DNA of 64,000 bases from Streptomyces phaeoluteigriseus (GCF_001896135.2 NZ_MPOH02000001.1:61511-125510), one strand, 5' to 3'; shown: positions 44,322 to 53,058, numbered from the stretch's first letter. Numbers and translations: made by a program. Notes: generated by a model from the sequence alone, not told the origin.

Positions 44322-45791
44322 GTGACATCGACGTCACCAAGCCCCTCACTCGACAGCACGCCTTCTGCCGAGACGGGCGGACGATGGAATCTCCGCCTGG
44401 TCGCGGTCCTGATCGCCCTGGCCTGGCCCACGCAGTTGCTGGCCGCCGGCGGGATCCTCGGTGCCAACGCCACGGCGAGCGTCGCCCAGAGCTTTCACAC
44501 CACGCATGTCGCATGGTTCGGCCTGACGCTCACCCTGGTGTCCACCCTGCTCACGCCGTTCGCCATGAAGCTGGGCGACCTGTACGGCAGGAAGCGCGTC
44601 ATGCTCGCCATGATGGCGCTGGGCGCCGGCGGCGAGGCCCTGGCCGCCCTGGCCGGAGAGTTCTGGCTGGTGCTGGTCGGCCGGGCCATCGCCGGGTTCT
44701 ACGGTCCGTTCGGTGCCCTGTCCTTCGCCGCGGTCCGGGACCTCTTCCCGCGCCGGCTGGTCAAGTCGGCCAGCGGCATCATGGGCAGCAGCGTCGGACT
44801 GGTGGCCCTCGGCACACCGTTCCTGGCGGGGTGGCTCGTCGACAACTGGGGTTACCGCGGCGCCCTCTGGTTCCTCGCCGCCGCCACCGCCATCGCCTTC
44901 GTGCTGGTCGCCCTCCTGGTGCCGGAGACGCCGCGGCACGCCTTCGACCGGGGCTTCGACTGGCTCGGCGGCCTGGTCCTCGGTGGCGGTCTGACCGCCG
45001 TGGTCTACGCAGTCGGCCAGGGTCAGAGCTGGGGCTGGGCGGACGTCAGGACACTCGGCTGGCTCGCGGCCGGGGCCGTGGCGCTGACCGCCTTCCTGTT
45101 CGTCGAGCGGGCCAGCCCGCACCCCATCCTGGACCTGGGGGTTCTCCGGCGCCGACCCGTGGCGCTCGCCCTCACGGCGGGCGGCCTCGCCCAGACCGTC
45201 GCGTTCACGATGCCCGGCTTCGCCATCCTGCTCGCGCTCTTCCCGCACATCCCCGGCGTCTCCGCCGGCCTGGGCTGGACGGCCCAGCACAACGCCGTGG
45301 TCAGCGTGAGCTGGAACCTGGTGATGTTCGGAACCGGCCTGTTCGTCAGCCGCTTCCTGCGCCGCCTCGATCCCCGCAGGGTCTGGATCGCCGGCCTGGT
45401 GGTCATGGCGGCGGGCTACACACTCGTCGGCTTCTTCCACGGCGGCGAGACCGAACTGATACTGACGTCGTGCGTCGCCAGCATCGGTGCCGGCATCGTG
45501 GTGGCGACCGCGCCGGTGCTCGTCGTCGGCGTCGTCTCGCGCGACGAACAGGGACTGGGCAGCGGCATGCTCAACATGCTCATCAGTCTGTTCGGCGCGA
45601 TCGTCACCGCCGGGGCGTACGCCCTCCTCAACGCGCACAGCACCGTGGTCGACGGCACCGCCTTCTACCAGGACGCCGGTTACGCCTGGGTCTTCTGGCT
45701 GGGCGCCCTCGTCACCCTCCTGGCCCTGGCGCTGTCCCTGTTCATCCCGCGGCTACGGGATCCGGAGACCGACGATGTGACAACCGGCTGA
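44322..45791 (+). CDS. MFS transporter, DHA2 (14-helix) type
   Basis: The product has 489 residues. Helix 1 is LVAVLIALAWPTQLLAAGGI. The motif A loop is LGDLYGRKRVMLAMMALGAG, the motif-B/C-like segments are WLVLVGRAIAGFYGPFGALS and GIMGSSVGLVALGTPFLAGW, and 14 hydrophobic segments can be counted. DHA2 exporters expel drugs or metabolites with protons. Start GTG 44322 has AGGAGGG 7 nt upstream (44309-44315). It is divergent from tetR and shares the region with operator copy 2. The context with glycosidases could mean aglycone export, but this is inference. Confidence 0.9.
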   Translation: MTSTSPSPSLDSTPSAETGGRWNLRLVAVLIALAWPTQLLAAGGILGANATASVAQSFHTTHVAWFGLTLTLVSTLLTPFAMKLGDLYGRKRVMLAMMALGAGGEALAALAGEFWLVLVGRAIAGFYGPFGALSFAAVRDLFPRRLVKSASGIMGSSVGLVALGTPFLAGWLVDNWGYRGALWFLAAATAIAFVLVALLVPETPRHAFDRGFDWLGGLVLGGGLTAVVYAVGQGQSWGWADVRTLGWLAAGAVALTAFLFVERASPHPILDLGVLRRRPVALALTAGGLAQTVAFTMPGFAILLALFPHIPGVSAGLGWTAQHNAVVSVSWNLVMFGTGLFVSRFLRRLDPRRVWIAGLVVMAAGYTLVGFFHGGETELILTSCVASIGAGIVVATAPVLVVGVVSRDEQGLGSGMLNMLISLFGAIVTAGAYALLNAHSTVVDGTAFYQDAGYAWVFWLGALVTLLALALSLFIPRLRDPETDDVTTG

Positions 45792-45967
45792 GCGGAACGG
45801 AACGGGCCGGGCGGACACCCGGCACCGCCCCGATGTGGCGCCCGCCGAACGACGGCGGCGCCACGCGGTCCTTGGCGGCGGCCCGCCCCTCATCGCCTCC
45901 CGGCGCGGGGCCGCGCAACCGACCTCTGCCGTCGAGCCGCCTGATCGACCGAGGTCGGACAGCGCGC

Positions 45968-47530
45968 CTACTGCGCGTAGGTCTCGAACTCGGCGACCTT
46001 CGGTGTGCCGGTCGCACCGGTGATCTCGAAGGTGACCTTGCTCAGCGAGGTCCGCGGAAAGGTGATGACCCCCGCTCCGCTGCCCGAGGTGAGCACCGCG
46101 CCGGTGTCACCGTTGACCACCTTCCAGGCCCCGATGGCCCCCGCCGACCCCGCCGCCTCCCGGATGTTGACCTTGGAGACGGAGGTGGCCGAGCCCCACT
46201 TCACCGAGATGGCACCGGTCGGACCGGCCGGCGACCAGTACGTGCTCAGGTCACCGTCCCGTACGTTGCCGTAGCTGGTGCCACTCGCCTTGCTGGAGCC
46301 GTCCGCACCGGCCCCGAGGCTCAGGTTGGTCCCGCTCGGCTGGGTCGGTCCCGAGGTGGGGCTGGGCGTCGGGGTGGGCGTCGAGGACGTGGGCGGGGTG
46401 GTCGGGGTCGACGTGGGTGACTGCACCGAGCAGCTGCCGTTCGACACCTGGAGACCCTTGCCGGCCCCTGCCGTGCGGCTCACGACGTCCGGCACGCACG
46501 CGGCGGAGTCGAGTGTGTAGGCGTAGGGGATGCTGACCGTGGTGTTGGACTGCGGGTTGGGTCCGGCGGGCTTGTTGTCGGTGCCGGGGGTCGACCAGGT
46601 CACGTTGTCGAAGACGTTTCCGCTGACCTGCCAGTAGCCGGCCGCGTCCGTATAGAAGGTGCCCAGGACGTCCTTGGAGTCCTCGAAGTAGTTGTTGTCC
46701 ACCTTGGCGCGCGCCCCGGCACGGGAGTTGATGCCGGACTCGTTCAGGCTCACGTAGTGGTTGTTGTAGATGTGGGCCGTTCCGCCGCGCAGCAGGGGCG
46801 CCCGGGAGTCGATGTTCTCGTAACGGTTGTGGTGGTAGCTGATGTATCCGTTCGAGAGGTCGCTCTCGCTGGAGCCGACCAGACCGCCGCGGCCGGAGTT
46901 GCGCAGGATGCTGTACGACAGCGTCACGTACTGGGTGTTGTCCTTCATGTCGAAGAGGCCGTCGTACCCTTCCGACTCCCCGCCCGACGCCTCCAGGGTC
47001 ACGTGATCGACCCAGACGTTACGTACGCCGCTCTCCATGCCGATGGCGTCACCGCCGTTGGACGTGGGCGAGCCCGACTTCTTCACGTTCTTGACCGTCA
47101 CGTTCTGGATGACGATGTTGCTGGCCTCACGGATGTGGATGCCCAGCTGGTCGAAGACGGCTCCGCTGCCGACCCCGACGATGGTGACGTTGCTGATCTG
47201 CTTCAGCTCGATCACCCCGGCGGCGGTGTTGCAGCTCGCGCCGGACACCTTGGCGGTGTTTGCGTGATTGATCGTCCCCTCGACCTCGATGGTGATCGGG
47301 GTGCTGCTGCTGGCCCGGCCGCACAGTGCCGCGTGGATCGCGGTACCGGTGGTGGCTCGCACCGTCTGGCCACCGGCCCCGCCGGTGGTTCCGCCGTTCT
47401 GGGTGGCGTAACCGGTCGCGGTGCCGGTCGCCGCGGATGCCTCCGGCATCGACAGCACGACGCCGACGCCGACCGCGACGACCATCGCGGCTGAGGCGGC
47501 GGAGAGCCGTAGGGCGACTTTTCTTTGCAT
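45968..47530 (-). CDS. Secreted pectate lyase (PL1) with C-terminal F5/8-type CBM
   Basis: The product has 520 residues. The Sec signal RLSAASAAMVVAVGVGVVLS ends at PEASAA. The parallel beta-helix PL1 domain shows NVTIVGVGSGAVFDQLGIHI, VRNVWVDHVTLEASGG (calcium-binding WVDH), LSYSILRNSGRGGL, SYHHNRYENIDSRAPLLRGG (catalytic RxPxxR) and GINSRAGARAKVDNNYFEDS. A Ser/Thr/Pro linker follows at about residues 375-400, then a galactose-binding-like domain (LGAGADGSSKASGTSYGNVR to the end). It cleaves polygalacturonate outside the cell. An upstream GAAAGCGCTTTC site (47768) suggests LacI-type control. Start ATG 47530 is preceded by GGAG. Confidence 0.95.
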   Translation of the reverse strand: MQRKVALRLSAASAAMVVAVGVGVVLSMPEASAATGTATGYATQNGGTTGGAGGQTVRATTGTAIHAALCGRASSSTPITIEVEGTINHANTAKVSGASCNTAAGVIELKQISNVTIVGVGSGAVFDQLGIHIREASNIVIQNVTVKNVKKSGSPTSNGGDAIGMESGVRNVWVDHVTLEASGGESEGYDGLFDMKDNTQYVTLSYSILRNSGRGGLVGSSESDLSNGYISYHHNRYENIDSRAPLLRGGTAHIYNNHYVSLNESGINSRAGARAKVDNNYFEDSKDVLGTFYTDAAGYWQVSGNVFDNVTWSTPGTDNKPAGPNPQSNTTVSIPYAYTLDSAACVPDVVSRTAGAGKGLQVSNGSCSVQSPTSTPTTPPTSSTPTPTPSPTSGPTQPSGTNLSLGAGADGSSKASGTSYGNVRDGDLSTYWSPAGPTGAISVKWGSATSVSKVNIREAAGSAGAIGAWKVVNGDTGAVLTSGSGAGVITFPRTSLSKVTFEITGATGTPKVAEFETYAQ

Positions 47531-48347
47531 GAAGGTCTCCTGATTCTCTGTTTCTTCCTGGCCCACGTTGCTGCCGCACACAGCACTTTCTTGTTGATGT
47601 ACCGTCAATTCAGGCGGACGAGTCACCCGCCGCCCACGCCTCGCTCCGCGGTGACACCTCTCCGTCGACGCCGGGTCGCTGGAGCGCGCGCACTAACCGC
47701 CCCGGGTCGCGAGAAGCCGTCGCTCCGCCTCTCCCCGGAACGGCCCCTGGCTCCGGGGACACTCAGGGAAAGCGCTTTCGTTCGGCGACGATAGGGGCCT
47801 CATGGCGAGGTGGCAAGGGTCTGAACAGGCTGAGCCGCGGGTAAGGGAAACCGCTTGTGGACCCAGTCCGCCTTGAGGCGTACGGCGTCCGACCGACGCC
47901 CGTGCGCGTCCCGACCTTCGTCGGGGTGTTGCTGCTGCGAACGGTCGATCCGCACGTCGAGCCGATTCCGCCGTAACGCTGCTTTCCAGACAGCACTGGC
48001 CCCGACTTTCCACCAGGTTCCCATACGTGAACCTCGGTGATGTACGTGATCGCCGGGCGAGGCCCGACGGCACCGTCGTCGTGTCCTGACCGGCCGAGGG
48101 CGACCATGGTCCTGCCCGCGTGGACGGCGATCGGACTGCCGAGTGTGTCCCGTCGTAAAAGGCGGACGGGTCGGCCGTCGTAAGGCACAGGACGGAGATG
48201 ACGGCCGGACGCCGGGACCCCGGCGTCGCGTTTCGCCGCTCGTCGCGCGCGATCACCGGTGGTCCCGTAGGGTCGCGATGCCGCCAGGGCACGACGGGCC
48301 GTGGGGGCGCGCTTCTTGGCGCGCGGATCGACCTATCGGGAGTGCCG
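47531..48347. other. Noncoding region between pectate lyase and SRPBCC genes
   Basis: 817 bp with no gene I can support. The left 250 bp hold the pectate-lyase leader and the GAAAGCGCTTTC operator. The remainder has a minus-strand open frame (to about 48188) whose middle, GGKSGPVLSGKQRYGG, matches nothing I know. On the plus strand the last 150 bp could be an N-terminal extension of the SRPBCC protein but reads as arginine-rich shadow. Confidence 0.4.
47768..47779. promoter_or_regulatory. LacI-type operator upstream of the pectate lyase
   Basis: GAAAGCGCTTTC is a perfect palindrome with the central CG of LacI-family operators, 238 bp before the pectate lyase start. No LacI gene is adjacent. 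The one at 23506 recognises a different sequence. Confidence 0.55.
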
Positions 48348-48806
48348 ATGTCAGGACAGTTCGAGGCGAACGTCGAGATCGACCGGCCCGTCGAGGAGGT
48401 GTTCGCCTACCTCGCCGACGGGCGCAACGATCCGCAGTTCAGTCCCCGCGTGCTGAAGATCGAACGGGTCCCCGACGCCCCGACCACCGTGGGCACCGTC
48501 TTCCGGAGCACCGTCAAGGACGCCGGGATGAAGTCCGCCAGGGAGTTCCGCATCACCGCCCTCGAGGCCCCGCACACGATCCGGTGGGCCGAGGTGTCGA
48601 AGAACACCGTCATGGCCCGCGAAGGCGGCTACGACCTGGAGCCCCTGCCGGACGGCGGCACCCGTGTCCGCCTCTTCAACGTGCTGGAGGGCCACGGCGT
48701 GGGCAAGCTCCTCGTGGGCCTGGCGCTCGCCGCCGCCCGCAAGGACGCCGACGGATTCGGTGCCCGGATCAAGGCGGCGGCGGAGGCGGCGATCGCTCCC
48801 CGTTGA
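48348..48806 (+). CDS. SRPBCC family (polyketide cyclase/START-like) protein
   Basis: The product has 152 residues. The helix-grip fold is EANVEIDRPVEEVFAYLADG, EFRITALEAPHTIRWAEVSK, GGYDLEPLPDGGTRVRLFNV and a C-terminal long helix KLLVGLALAAARKDADGFGA. These proteins bind hydrophobic ligands and act as stress or AHSA1-like factors. The start ATG 48348 (MSGQFEANV) is the natural domain start. It is a single gene followed by a tandem repeat array. No catalytic residues are evident. Confidence 0.88.
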   Translation: MSGQFEANVEIDRPVEEVFAYLADGRNDPQFSPRVLKIERVPDAPTTVGTVFRSTVKDAGMKSAREFRITALEAPHTIRWAEVSKNTVMAREGGYDLEPLPDGGTRVRLFNVLEGHGVGKLLVGLALAAARKDADGFGARIKAAAEAAIAPR

Positions 48807-48847
48807 CGGTCGGAACGGCGCTCCCCGTCGACGGTCGGGGCGATCCG

Positions 48848-48987
48848 CGTCGACGCTCAAGGCATCGGCGTTCACGTCATCGGTTCAGGGCGTCGGCGCC
48901 CACGTCATCCGCGCAAGGCGTCGGCGTCCACGCCTTCGGTTCAAGGCGTCGACGTCCATGTCGTCCGCTCAGGACGTCGGCATCCGC
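48848..48987. repeat. 28-bp degenerate tandem repeat x5
   Basis: Five adjacent units of exactly 28 bp follow the pattern GTCATCGGTTCAGGGCGTCG then GCGTCCAC, with 60-85% identity between units. There are no spacers, so it is not a CRISPR. A 28-bp unit is not a multiple of three, and most of it is noncoding, between the SRPBCC gene and the next minus-strand gene. The last unit overlaps that gene's 3' end. Confidence 0.85.
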
Positions 48988-49312
48988 GTAAGCCGCTCGG
49001 CGAGCGTGGCCGCGAACTCCTCCGCCCGTGCCAGCTGGACTCGGAGGTCCTCGACCCGCCGCTGCGCGGCATGTTCGAAACCGCGGATCCGCGTCAGCAG
49101 TCGTCACGCTCGGCGGGCGAAAGCTCCTCGCCCGAGTCCAGGCGGTCCGTCGCGTCGAGCAGGATGACGAGGCCTGTCTCCACCGTACTCGCCCCGTGCG
49201 GCAACATCGATGGGCCTGGTATCGATGGGCCAGGCATCGATGGGCCTGGTGACGATGGTCCCGCCCCCGGTCCGCCGCTCCGGACGACCATCTCCTGAGC
49301 GTCCGGGCACAC
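48969..49312 (-). CDS. Hypothetical protein with GPS-P repeats and coiled-coil C-terminus, one missing base
   Basis: From a start near 49312 the frame reads CPDAQEMVVRSGGPGAG, then a GPSMP/GPSIP repeat encoded by a 15-bp in-frame repeat (about 49207-49251). It continues with TVETGLVILLDATDRLDSGE and ELSPAERDD. One base is missing near 49094 (GACGACTGCTGACG should be GACGACCTGCTGACG). The frame resumes as LLTRIRGFEHAAQRRVEDLR and VQLARAEEFAATLAERLTRM, a charged coiled coil like the dimerisation helix of MerR-type proteins. No DNA-binding domain is seen, and a possible frame extends upstream. Family unknown; weakly supported. Confidence 0.45.
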
Positions 49313-49463
49313 GACGAAGCCGGAACAGTCGGCCGCTGGAACGGCCCTGCGACCGGGGCGGGTTCGCCGACGACCTCGTCCATCGGATGCCGGTGTTCCG
49401 ACCCGGTCCCGCTGACCCCACCCTCACCGCCTGATCGTACGGCCGTCCACTGCTCGACAGCGG

Positions 49464-50036
49464 TCAGGCAGGGGCGAGTTCGGCCGCGCCGAACGACACG
49501 TCGAAACGGTCGCACCAGATGCTCACGCTGCTGTAGCCCGACGGATCCACGCCGTCGGGAAGGGTGTAGTTGTGGCTTCCCTTGTTGCCCTTGAGCTTGC
49601 CGAGGCTGACGTACTCGCCGTCGTCGAAGACGTGCCACCCGGCCTGCTCCCGCTTCACCGGCGCGTCGGTCAGCCAGACGCGCAGGTCCGGCCCGTTGCT
49701 GGTGTCCAGGTTCTCCAGCCGGACGACATGGGTGCCGTCGGCCAGCCGTACGAGCTGCACCGTGCCGGATGTCGCGTGCTCATGGCTGATCAGCTCACCG
49801 CTCGCCAGCATGTGCGGACCCGGGGTCGGGGCGGGCGGCCGGGAAGGCTCGTCCGAAGTCGCCGACACGGAAGGCGCGGAGCTGTTCACCACTCCCGGCA
49901 GAGCCTCCTGGACGGTCTCGTCCTGCCACAGCTTCCACGGCTGGAACCAGTACAGGCCGAAGCCGACGCCGCCCACCGCCACCACCAGGACCGCGATGAC
50001 CCATGGCCCGGTCAGTACCCTTCGCACGCGCCCCAT
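49464..50036 (-). CDS. Membrane-anchored DM13-domain protein
   Basis: The product has 190 residues. One N-terminal transmembrane helix (WVIAVLVVAVGGVGFGLYWF) is followed by a Pro/Ser-rich extracellular linker. The C-terminal 110-residue DM13 domain has MLASGELISHEHATSGTVQL, LRVWLTDAPV, LGKLKGNKGSHNYTLP and SVSIWCDRFDVSFGAAEL with its conserved Cys. DM13 domains are thought to work in electron transfer outside the membrane. ATG 50036 was chosen; ATG 50078 is possible. Single gene. Confidence 0.88.
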   Translation of the reverse strand: MGRVRRVLTGPWVIAVLVVAVGGVGFGLYWFQPWKLWQDETVQEALPGVVNSSAPSVSATSDEPSRPPAPTPGPHMLASGELISHEHATSGTVQLVRLADGTHVVRLENLDTSNGPDLRVWLTDAPVKREQAGWHVFDDGEYVSLGKLKGNKGSHNYTLPDGVDPSGYSSVSIWCDRFDVSFGAAELAPA

Positions 50037-50291
50037 CTCCGCCTCGCCTCCCGAGAGTTCACCCTGTCGCGCTGCCATTCAACAGGCGAGGACGGACGTC
50101 ACCCACCCCACGACCGGTGACGGAATCCTTACGTCGTGCCGGTCGCACTTGTTCGAACAGCGGCAACACAGTGAGGACCGAGGTCGACACCAGGCAGGTT
50201 TCGCTCCGTAGTATCACTACGACAAATCGCCGTACATGTCGTGGGGTGGGGGCCCGCGGCCTGTCTGGTCCTATCAAGGAGCGTGAGCGTC

Positions 50292-51026
50292 ATGTCTGAG
50301 ACCACCGCACAGACAAACGGGGTGACCAGCCAGTATGCGGCTCAGGTCGCCGGTGACCTGGAGCGCAACCTCAAGGAGTACGACCGCATCGCCGGTGAGG
50401 TCGCCGTCCTCCAGAAGCAGTTGGCCGCCCTGGAGAAGGACCGCACGGTACTGATGAACGTGCAGCAGGCCCTCGGCGTCGAGTCCGCTTCCGCGTCCGC
50501 CGCGCCCGCGACGGTCGAACACACCGCGGCGGTGCCCGCCCCCCGGAAGAAGACCTCGGCCGGCGCCTCCCGCCGGTCGAAGGCGAGGAAGTCCGAAGCG
50601 GCGACTCCGAAGGCGGCCGCCAGCAAGAAGGCGGCCTCCCCCAAGCCGTCCCCGAACGCGTCTCCGAAGACGTCCTCCAAGACCTCCCGGAACGCGTCCC
50701 CGAAGGCATCCCCCCAGCCGTCCCCGAAGGCGGCTGCGAAGACTGATCAGCCCTCGCTCGTCTCCCTGGTCCGCGAGCACCTCGCCGGCCAGAGCGAACC
50801 GCGCTCCGCGGCCGAGGTCGCCCAGTCGCTGGGTCAGCAGTTCCCCGAACGCGGCATCAAGTCAACGGTCGTGCGCACGACCCTCGAAGCGCTCGTGGCC
50901 AAGAACCACGCGCAGCGCACCAAGCAGGGCTCGTCCGTCTTCTACACCTCCCCCGAGGCACCCGCCCCGACCACGAGCGAGGAAGACACCACGGGAGAAA
51001 CCGCACAGGAGGGTCAGTCCGCATAG
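50292..51026 (+). CDS. Histone H1-like nucleoid protein with winged-helix C-terminus
   Basis: The product has 244 residues in three parts. Residues 10-60 are a coiled coil (VAGDLERNLKEYDRIAGEVA, VLQKQLAALEKDRTVLMNVQ). Residues 85-150 are Lys/Ala/Ser/Pro-rich like histone H1 tails, with imperfect KASPKPSPNASPK repeats. Residues 155-220 resemble a winged helix (SLVSLVREHLAGQSEPRSAA, GIKSTVVRTTLEALVAKN). A basic tail plus a DNA-binding domain suggests chromosome compaction or regulation. ATG 50292 has AAGGAG about 10 nt upstream. Similar three-part proteins occur across Streptomyces, but their role is not established. Confidence 0.8.
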   Translation: MSETTAQTNGVTSQYAAQVAGDLERNLKEYDRIAGEVAVLQKQLAALEKDRTVLMNVQQALGVESASASAAPATVEHTAAVPAPRKKTSAGASRRSKARKSEAATPKAAASKKAASPKPSPNASPKTSSKTSRNASPKASPQPSPKAAAKTDQPSLVSLVREHLAGQSEPRSAAEVAQSLGQQFPERGIKSTVVRTTLEALVAKNHAQRTKQGSSVFYTSPEAPAPTTSEEDTTGETAQEGQSA

Positions 51027-51174
51027 AGCGGGACCCGGACGACTCTCGCGCCCACCGAGTCCACGAGGTCGCCGTGACATCGCGCGGCGACCTCGACTCC
51101 CGCTGCCGCAGAGGCAGTTGACTTTTCGGCAAGCCTCACGAAGTCGCCAGGTTCCACCCCCGGCCGCCTGTTAG

Positions 51175-51193
51175 TTAGGTTAGGCTTACTAAG
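51175..51193. promoter_or_regulatory. Iron box upstream of the argB-like gene
   Basis: TTAGGTTAGGCTTACTAAG matches the DmdR/IdeR consensus at 15 of 19 positions, with the first 12 exact. It lies 67 bp before ATG 51261 (13 bp before GTG 51207). Confidence 0.85.
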
Positions 51194-51260
51194 AGGCTCT
51201 GCGAGGGTGCGGCCCATGCCATCGGGACGACCGGCTCGCTGCGCAGGACGGTGGTGGGGC

Positions 51261-52169
51261 ATGGGTCCGCTCGTCGCGGAGAGCACGGACGGTGATCCGT
51301 CCGCCGGGTCACCGATCCGGCCGGAGGACCCGCGAGGCAGTGTGGTCGTGGTGAAGTTCGGCGGCAACGCCATGGTGGACGCGGATCTGCGACGGGCGTT
51401 CGCGCGGGACGTGGTGGAGCTGTGGCGCGCGGGACTGCGCCCGGTCGTCGTGCACGGCGGGCCGCAGATCACTGCGATGCTCGACCGCCTCGGTCTGGAG
51501 ACCCGCTTCGAGGCAGGGCTGCGGGTCACCACGCCCGAGACCATGGACGTGGTGCGCATGGTGCTGACCGGCCGGGTCCAACGGGAGTTGGTCGGCCACA
51601 TCAACGCGCACGGGCCCTTCGCCGTCGGGATGACCGGCGAGGACGCGCACACCATGACCGCCGTGCGGCGGGCGGCCCGGGTGGACGGCAGGACGGTGGA
51701 CATCGGCCTCGTCGGCGACATCGCGGAGGTGAACCCCGCCGTGGTGAGCACGCTCCTGGAGCAGGGGCACATCCCCGTCGTCTCGCCCGTGGCCCGCGGT
51801 GCGGACGGGCAGGTGTACAACGTCAACGCCGATCTCGCTGCCTCGGCGCTGGCCGTGGCCCTCCGCGCGGAGCGGTTGGTGGTGCTCACGGACGTGGCGG
51901 GACTGTACGCGGACTGGCCGCACAGCACCGACGTGATCGAGCGCCTGACCGCCGACGCGCTGGAGAAGCTGTTACCGGGGTTGGCGAGCGGGATGCTGCC
52001 GAAGATGGAGGGCTGCCTGCGGGCCGTCCGCGGCGGTGTGCGCAGGGCACAGGTGCTCGACGGCCGGGTGTCGCACGCGGTGCTGCGCGGCGCCCTCGGC
52101 GAGACCGGCCCCGGCACCACCGTGGTTCCGGGAACCGGCCCGGACCAGGCTGCTCACGCCGACGGTTGA
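51261..52169 (+). CDS. Acetylglutamate kinase-like protein (ArgB paralogue)
   Basis: The product has 302 residues, or 320 if GTG 51207 is used. Family marks are [84 protein letters not shown] and [17 protein letters not shown], so the ATP and N-acetylglutamate sites look intact. It phosphorylates N-acetyl-L-glutamate, step two of ornithine/arginine synthesis. It is preceded by an iron box and lies next to a siderophore NRPS whose code fits hydroxyornithine. It is probably a dedicated ornithine supply. It contains an in-frame TTA codon (51972-51974), so translation may need bldA tRNA. It is tail-to-tail with the GNAT gene. Confidence 0.88.
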   Translation: MGPLVAESTDGDPSAGSPIRPEDPRGSVVVVKFGGNAMVDADLRRAFARDVVELWRAGLRPVVVHGGPQITAMLDRLGLETRFEAGLRVTTPETMDVVRMVLTGRVQRELVGHINAHGPFAVGMTGEDAHTMTAVRRAARVDGRTVDIGLVGDIAEVNPAVVSTLLEQGHIPVVSPVARGADGQVYNVNADLAASALAVALRAERLVVLTDVAGLYADWPHSTDVIERLTADALEKLLPGLASGMLPKMEGCLRAVRGGVRRAQVLDGRVSHAVLRGALGETGPGTTVVPGTGPDQAAHADG

Positions 52170-52687
52170 AGGGCCATTTTGAGGATCCGCGCGTCGCGCC
52201 GCGGGTCCAGGGACTCCACCCAGGACGTGGGTGCGGGGCGCGCGGTCGTGGGCACGAACCCGTACCGGAGGAACAGGCCGCCACCGCCGGTCGTCGCCGT
52301 GAACAGGGTGCGCCGGGGGACCGGGCGCGCCCTGGCCGGCACGGCGCGCAGGAATGCGGCTCCGACACCGCCTCCCTACCGCCGCCCGGCCACGCAGAAG
52401 TTGTACACGACGCCGGCGGAGTCCCGGCCCTCTCCCGGTGCGGCCGGGTGCACGCGCAGCCCCACGCAGCCGTCGAGGGTGCCGTCGGGAGCCTCTGTCA
52501 GGAGGAAGTCGGCCGCGTGGTCGGCGTGGAGCGAGACCGGACGTTCCCGCAGGGCACCCGAGCGCACGAAGGGCCGTGACAGGTCTGCCGGCGCGGCGGC
52601 GTCCTCCGGTCGGGCGGTGCGGACGGGGGGCGTCGGCGCGAGAACCGCGGGCGACCGCGGTGCGGGGCGCGGCGGTGCCGTGATCAA
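52154..52687 (-). pseudogene. N-acetylglutamate synthase-like GNAT, interrupted by an amber codon
   Basis: The frame runs RTARPEDAAAPADLSRPFVR, SGALRERPVSLHADHAADF, DGTLDGCVGLRV and GVVYNFCVAGRR. It then meets TAG and continues in the same frame as GGGVGAAFLRAV, GGGGLFLRYGFVPTT and [12 protein letters not shown]. The TAG is at the first position of the acetyl-CoA loop Q/R-x-x-G-x-G, where CAG (Gln) would be expected, so one C-to-T change explains it. The pattern (SGALRERP, DGCVGLRV, RILKM) resembles ArgA-type N-acetylglutamate synthases, step one of the ornithine pathway. It overlaps the argB-like gene tail by 16 bp and follows mbtH on the same strand. It is broken unless the base is an error. 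Confidence 0.65.
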
Positions 52688-52748
52688 GGTCTTCCTTCCT
52701 CGGTTCGAGGCCGCCGGTGTCCCCGGCAGGGCGGTCCGCCGCGGCGGG

Positions 52749-52961
52749 TCAACTGTCCATGGTGGCCGCGAGGGAACGGGGGCGCAGATCCGTCCAGTGC
52801 GACTCGACGTATTCCAGGCAGGCCTCCCGGGTGTTCTCGGGAAAGGCGATCACCCATCCCCCGGGGACTTCGGCGAAGGACGGCCAGAGGGAGTACTGGC
52901 CTTCGTCGTTCACCAGGACCAGGAATCGGCCGTCGTTGTCGTCGAAGGGGTTGGTGCTCAT
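52749..52961 (-). CDS. cchK: MbtH-like protein (cchK position)
   Basis: The product has 70 residues. The MbtH signature is [33 protein letters not shown] (SLWP and PxGW) and [17 protein letters not shown]. It activates and stabilises NRPS adenylation domains. It is divergent from the esterase with an iron box between. The order MbtH, esterase, ABC exporter, NRPS is that of cchK-J-I-H in S. coelicolor. The gene symbol is given on synteny and on the adenylation code of the NRPS. Confidence 0.93.
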   Translation of the reverse strand: MSTNPFDDNDGRFLVLVNDEGQYSLWPSFAEVPGGWVIAFPENTREACLEYVESHWTDLRPRSLAATMDS

Positions 52962-53058
52962 GCTCGGTGCCTCCTCGGATGTGGCGCGAGGGCGAGGCTC
53001 GGGCGGCCGTGAACGCCCCTCCCAGGAGAGGGGACCGGGGATGGAAAGAGGAATCTAA

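Noticed and set aside
48848..48987. CRISPR array from regular 28-bp repeats
   Set aside because: The units are directly adjacent with no spacers, differ from each other, and no cas gene lies nearby.
49207..49251. Noncoding 15-bp minisatellite
   Set aside because: The period is five codons and it reads GPSMP repeats in the likely minus-strand gene, so it is listed as part of that coding region.
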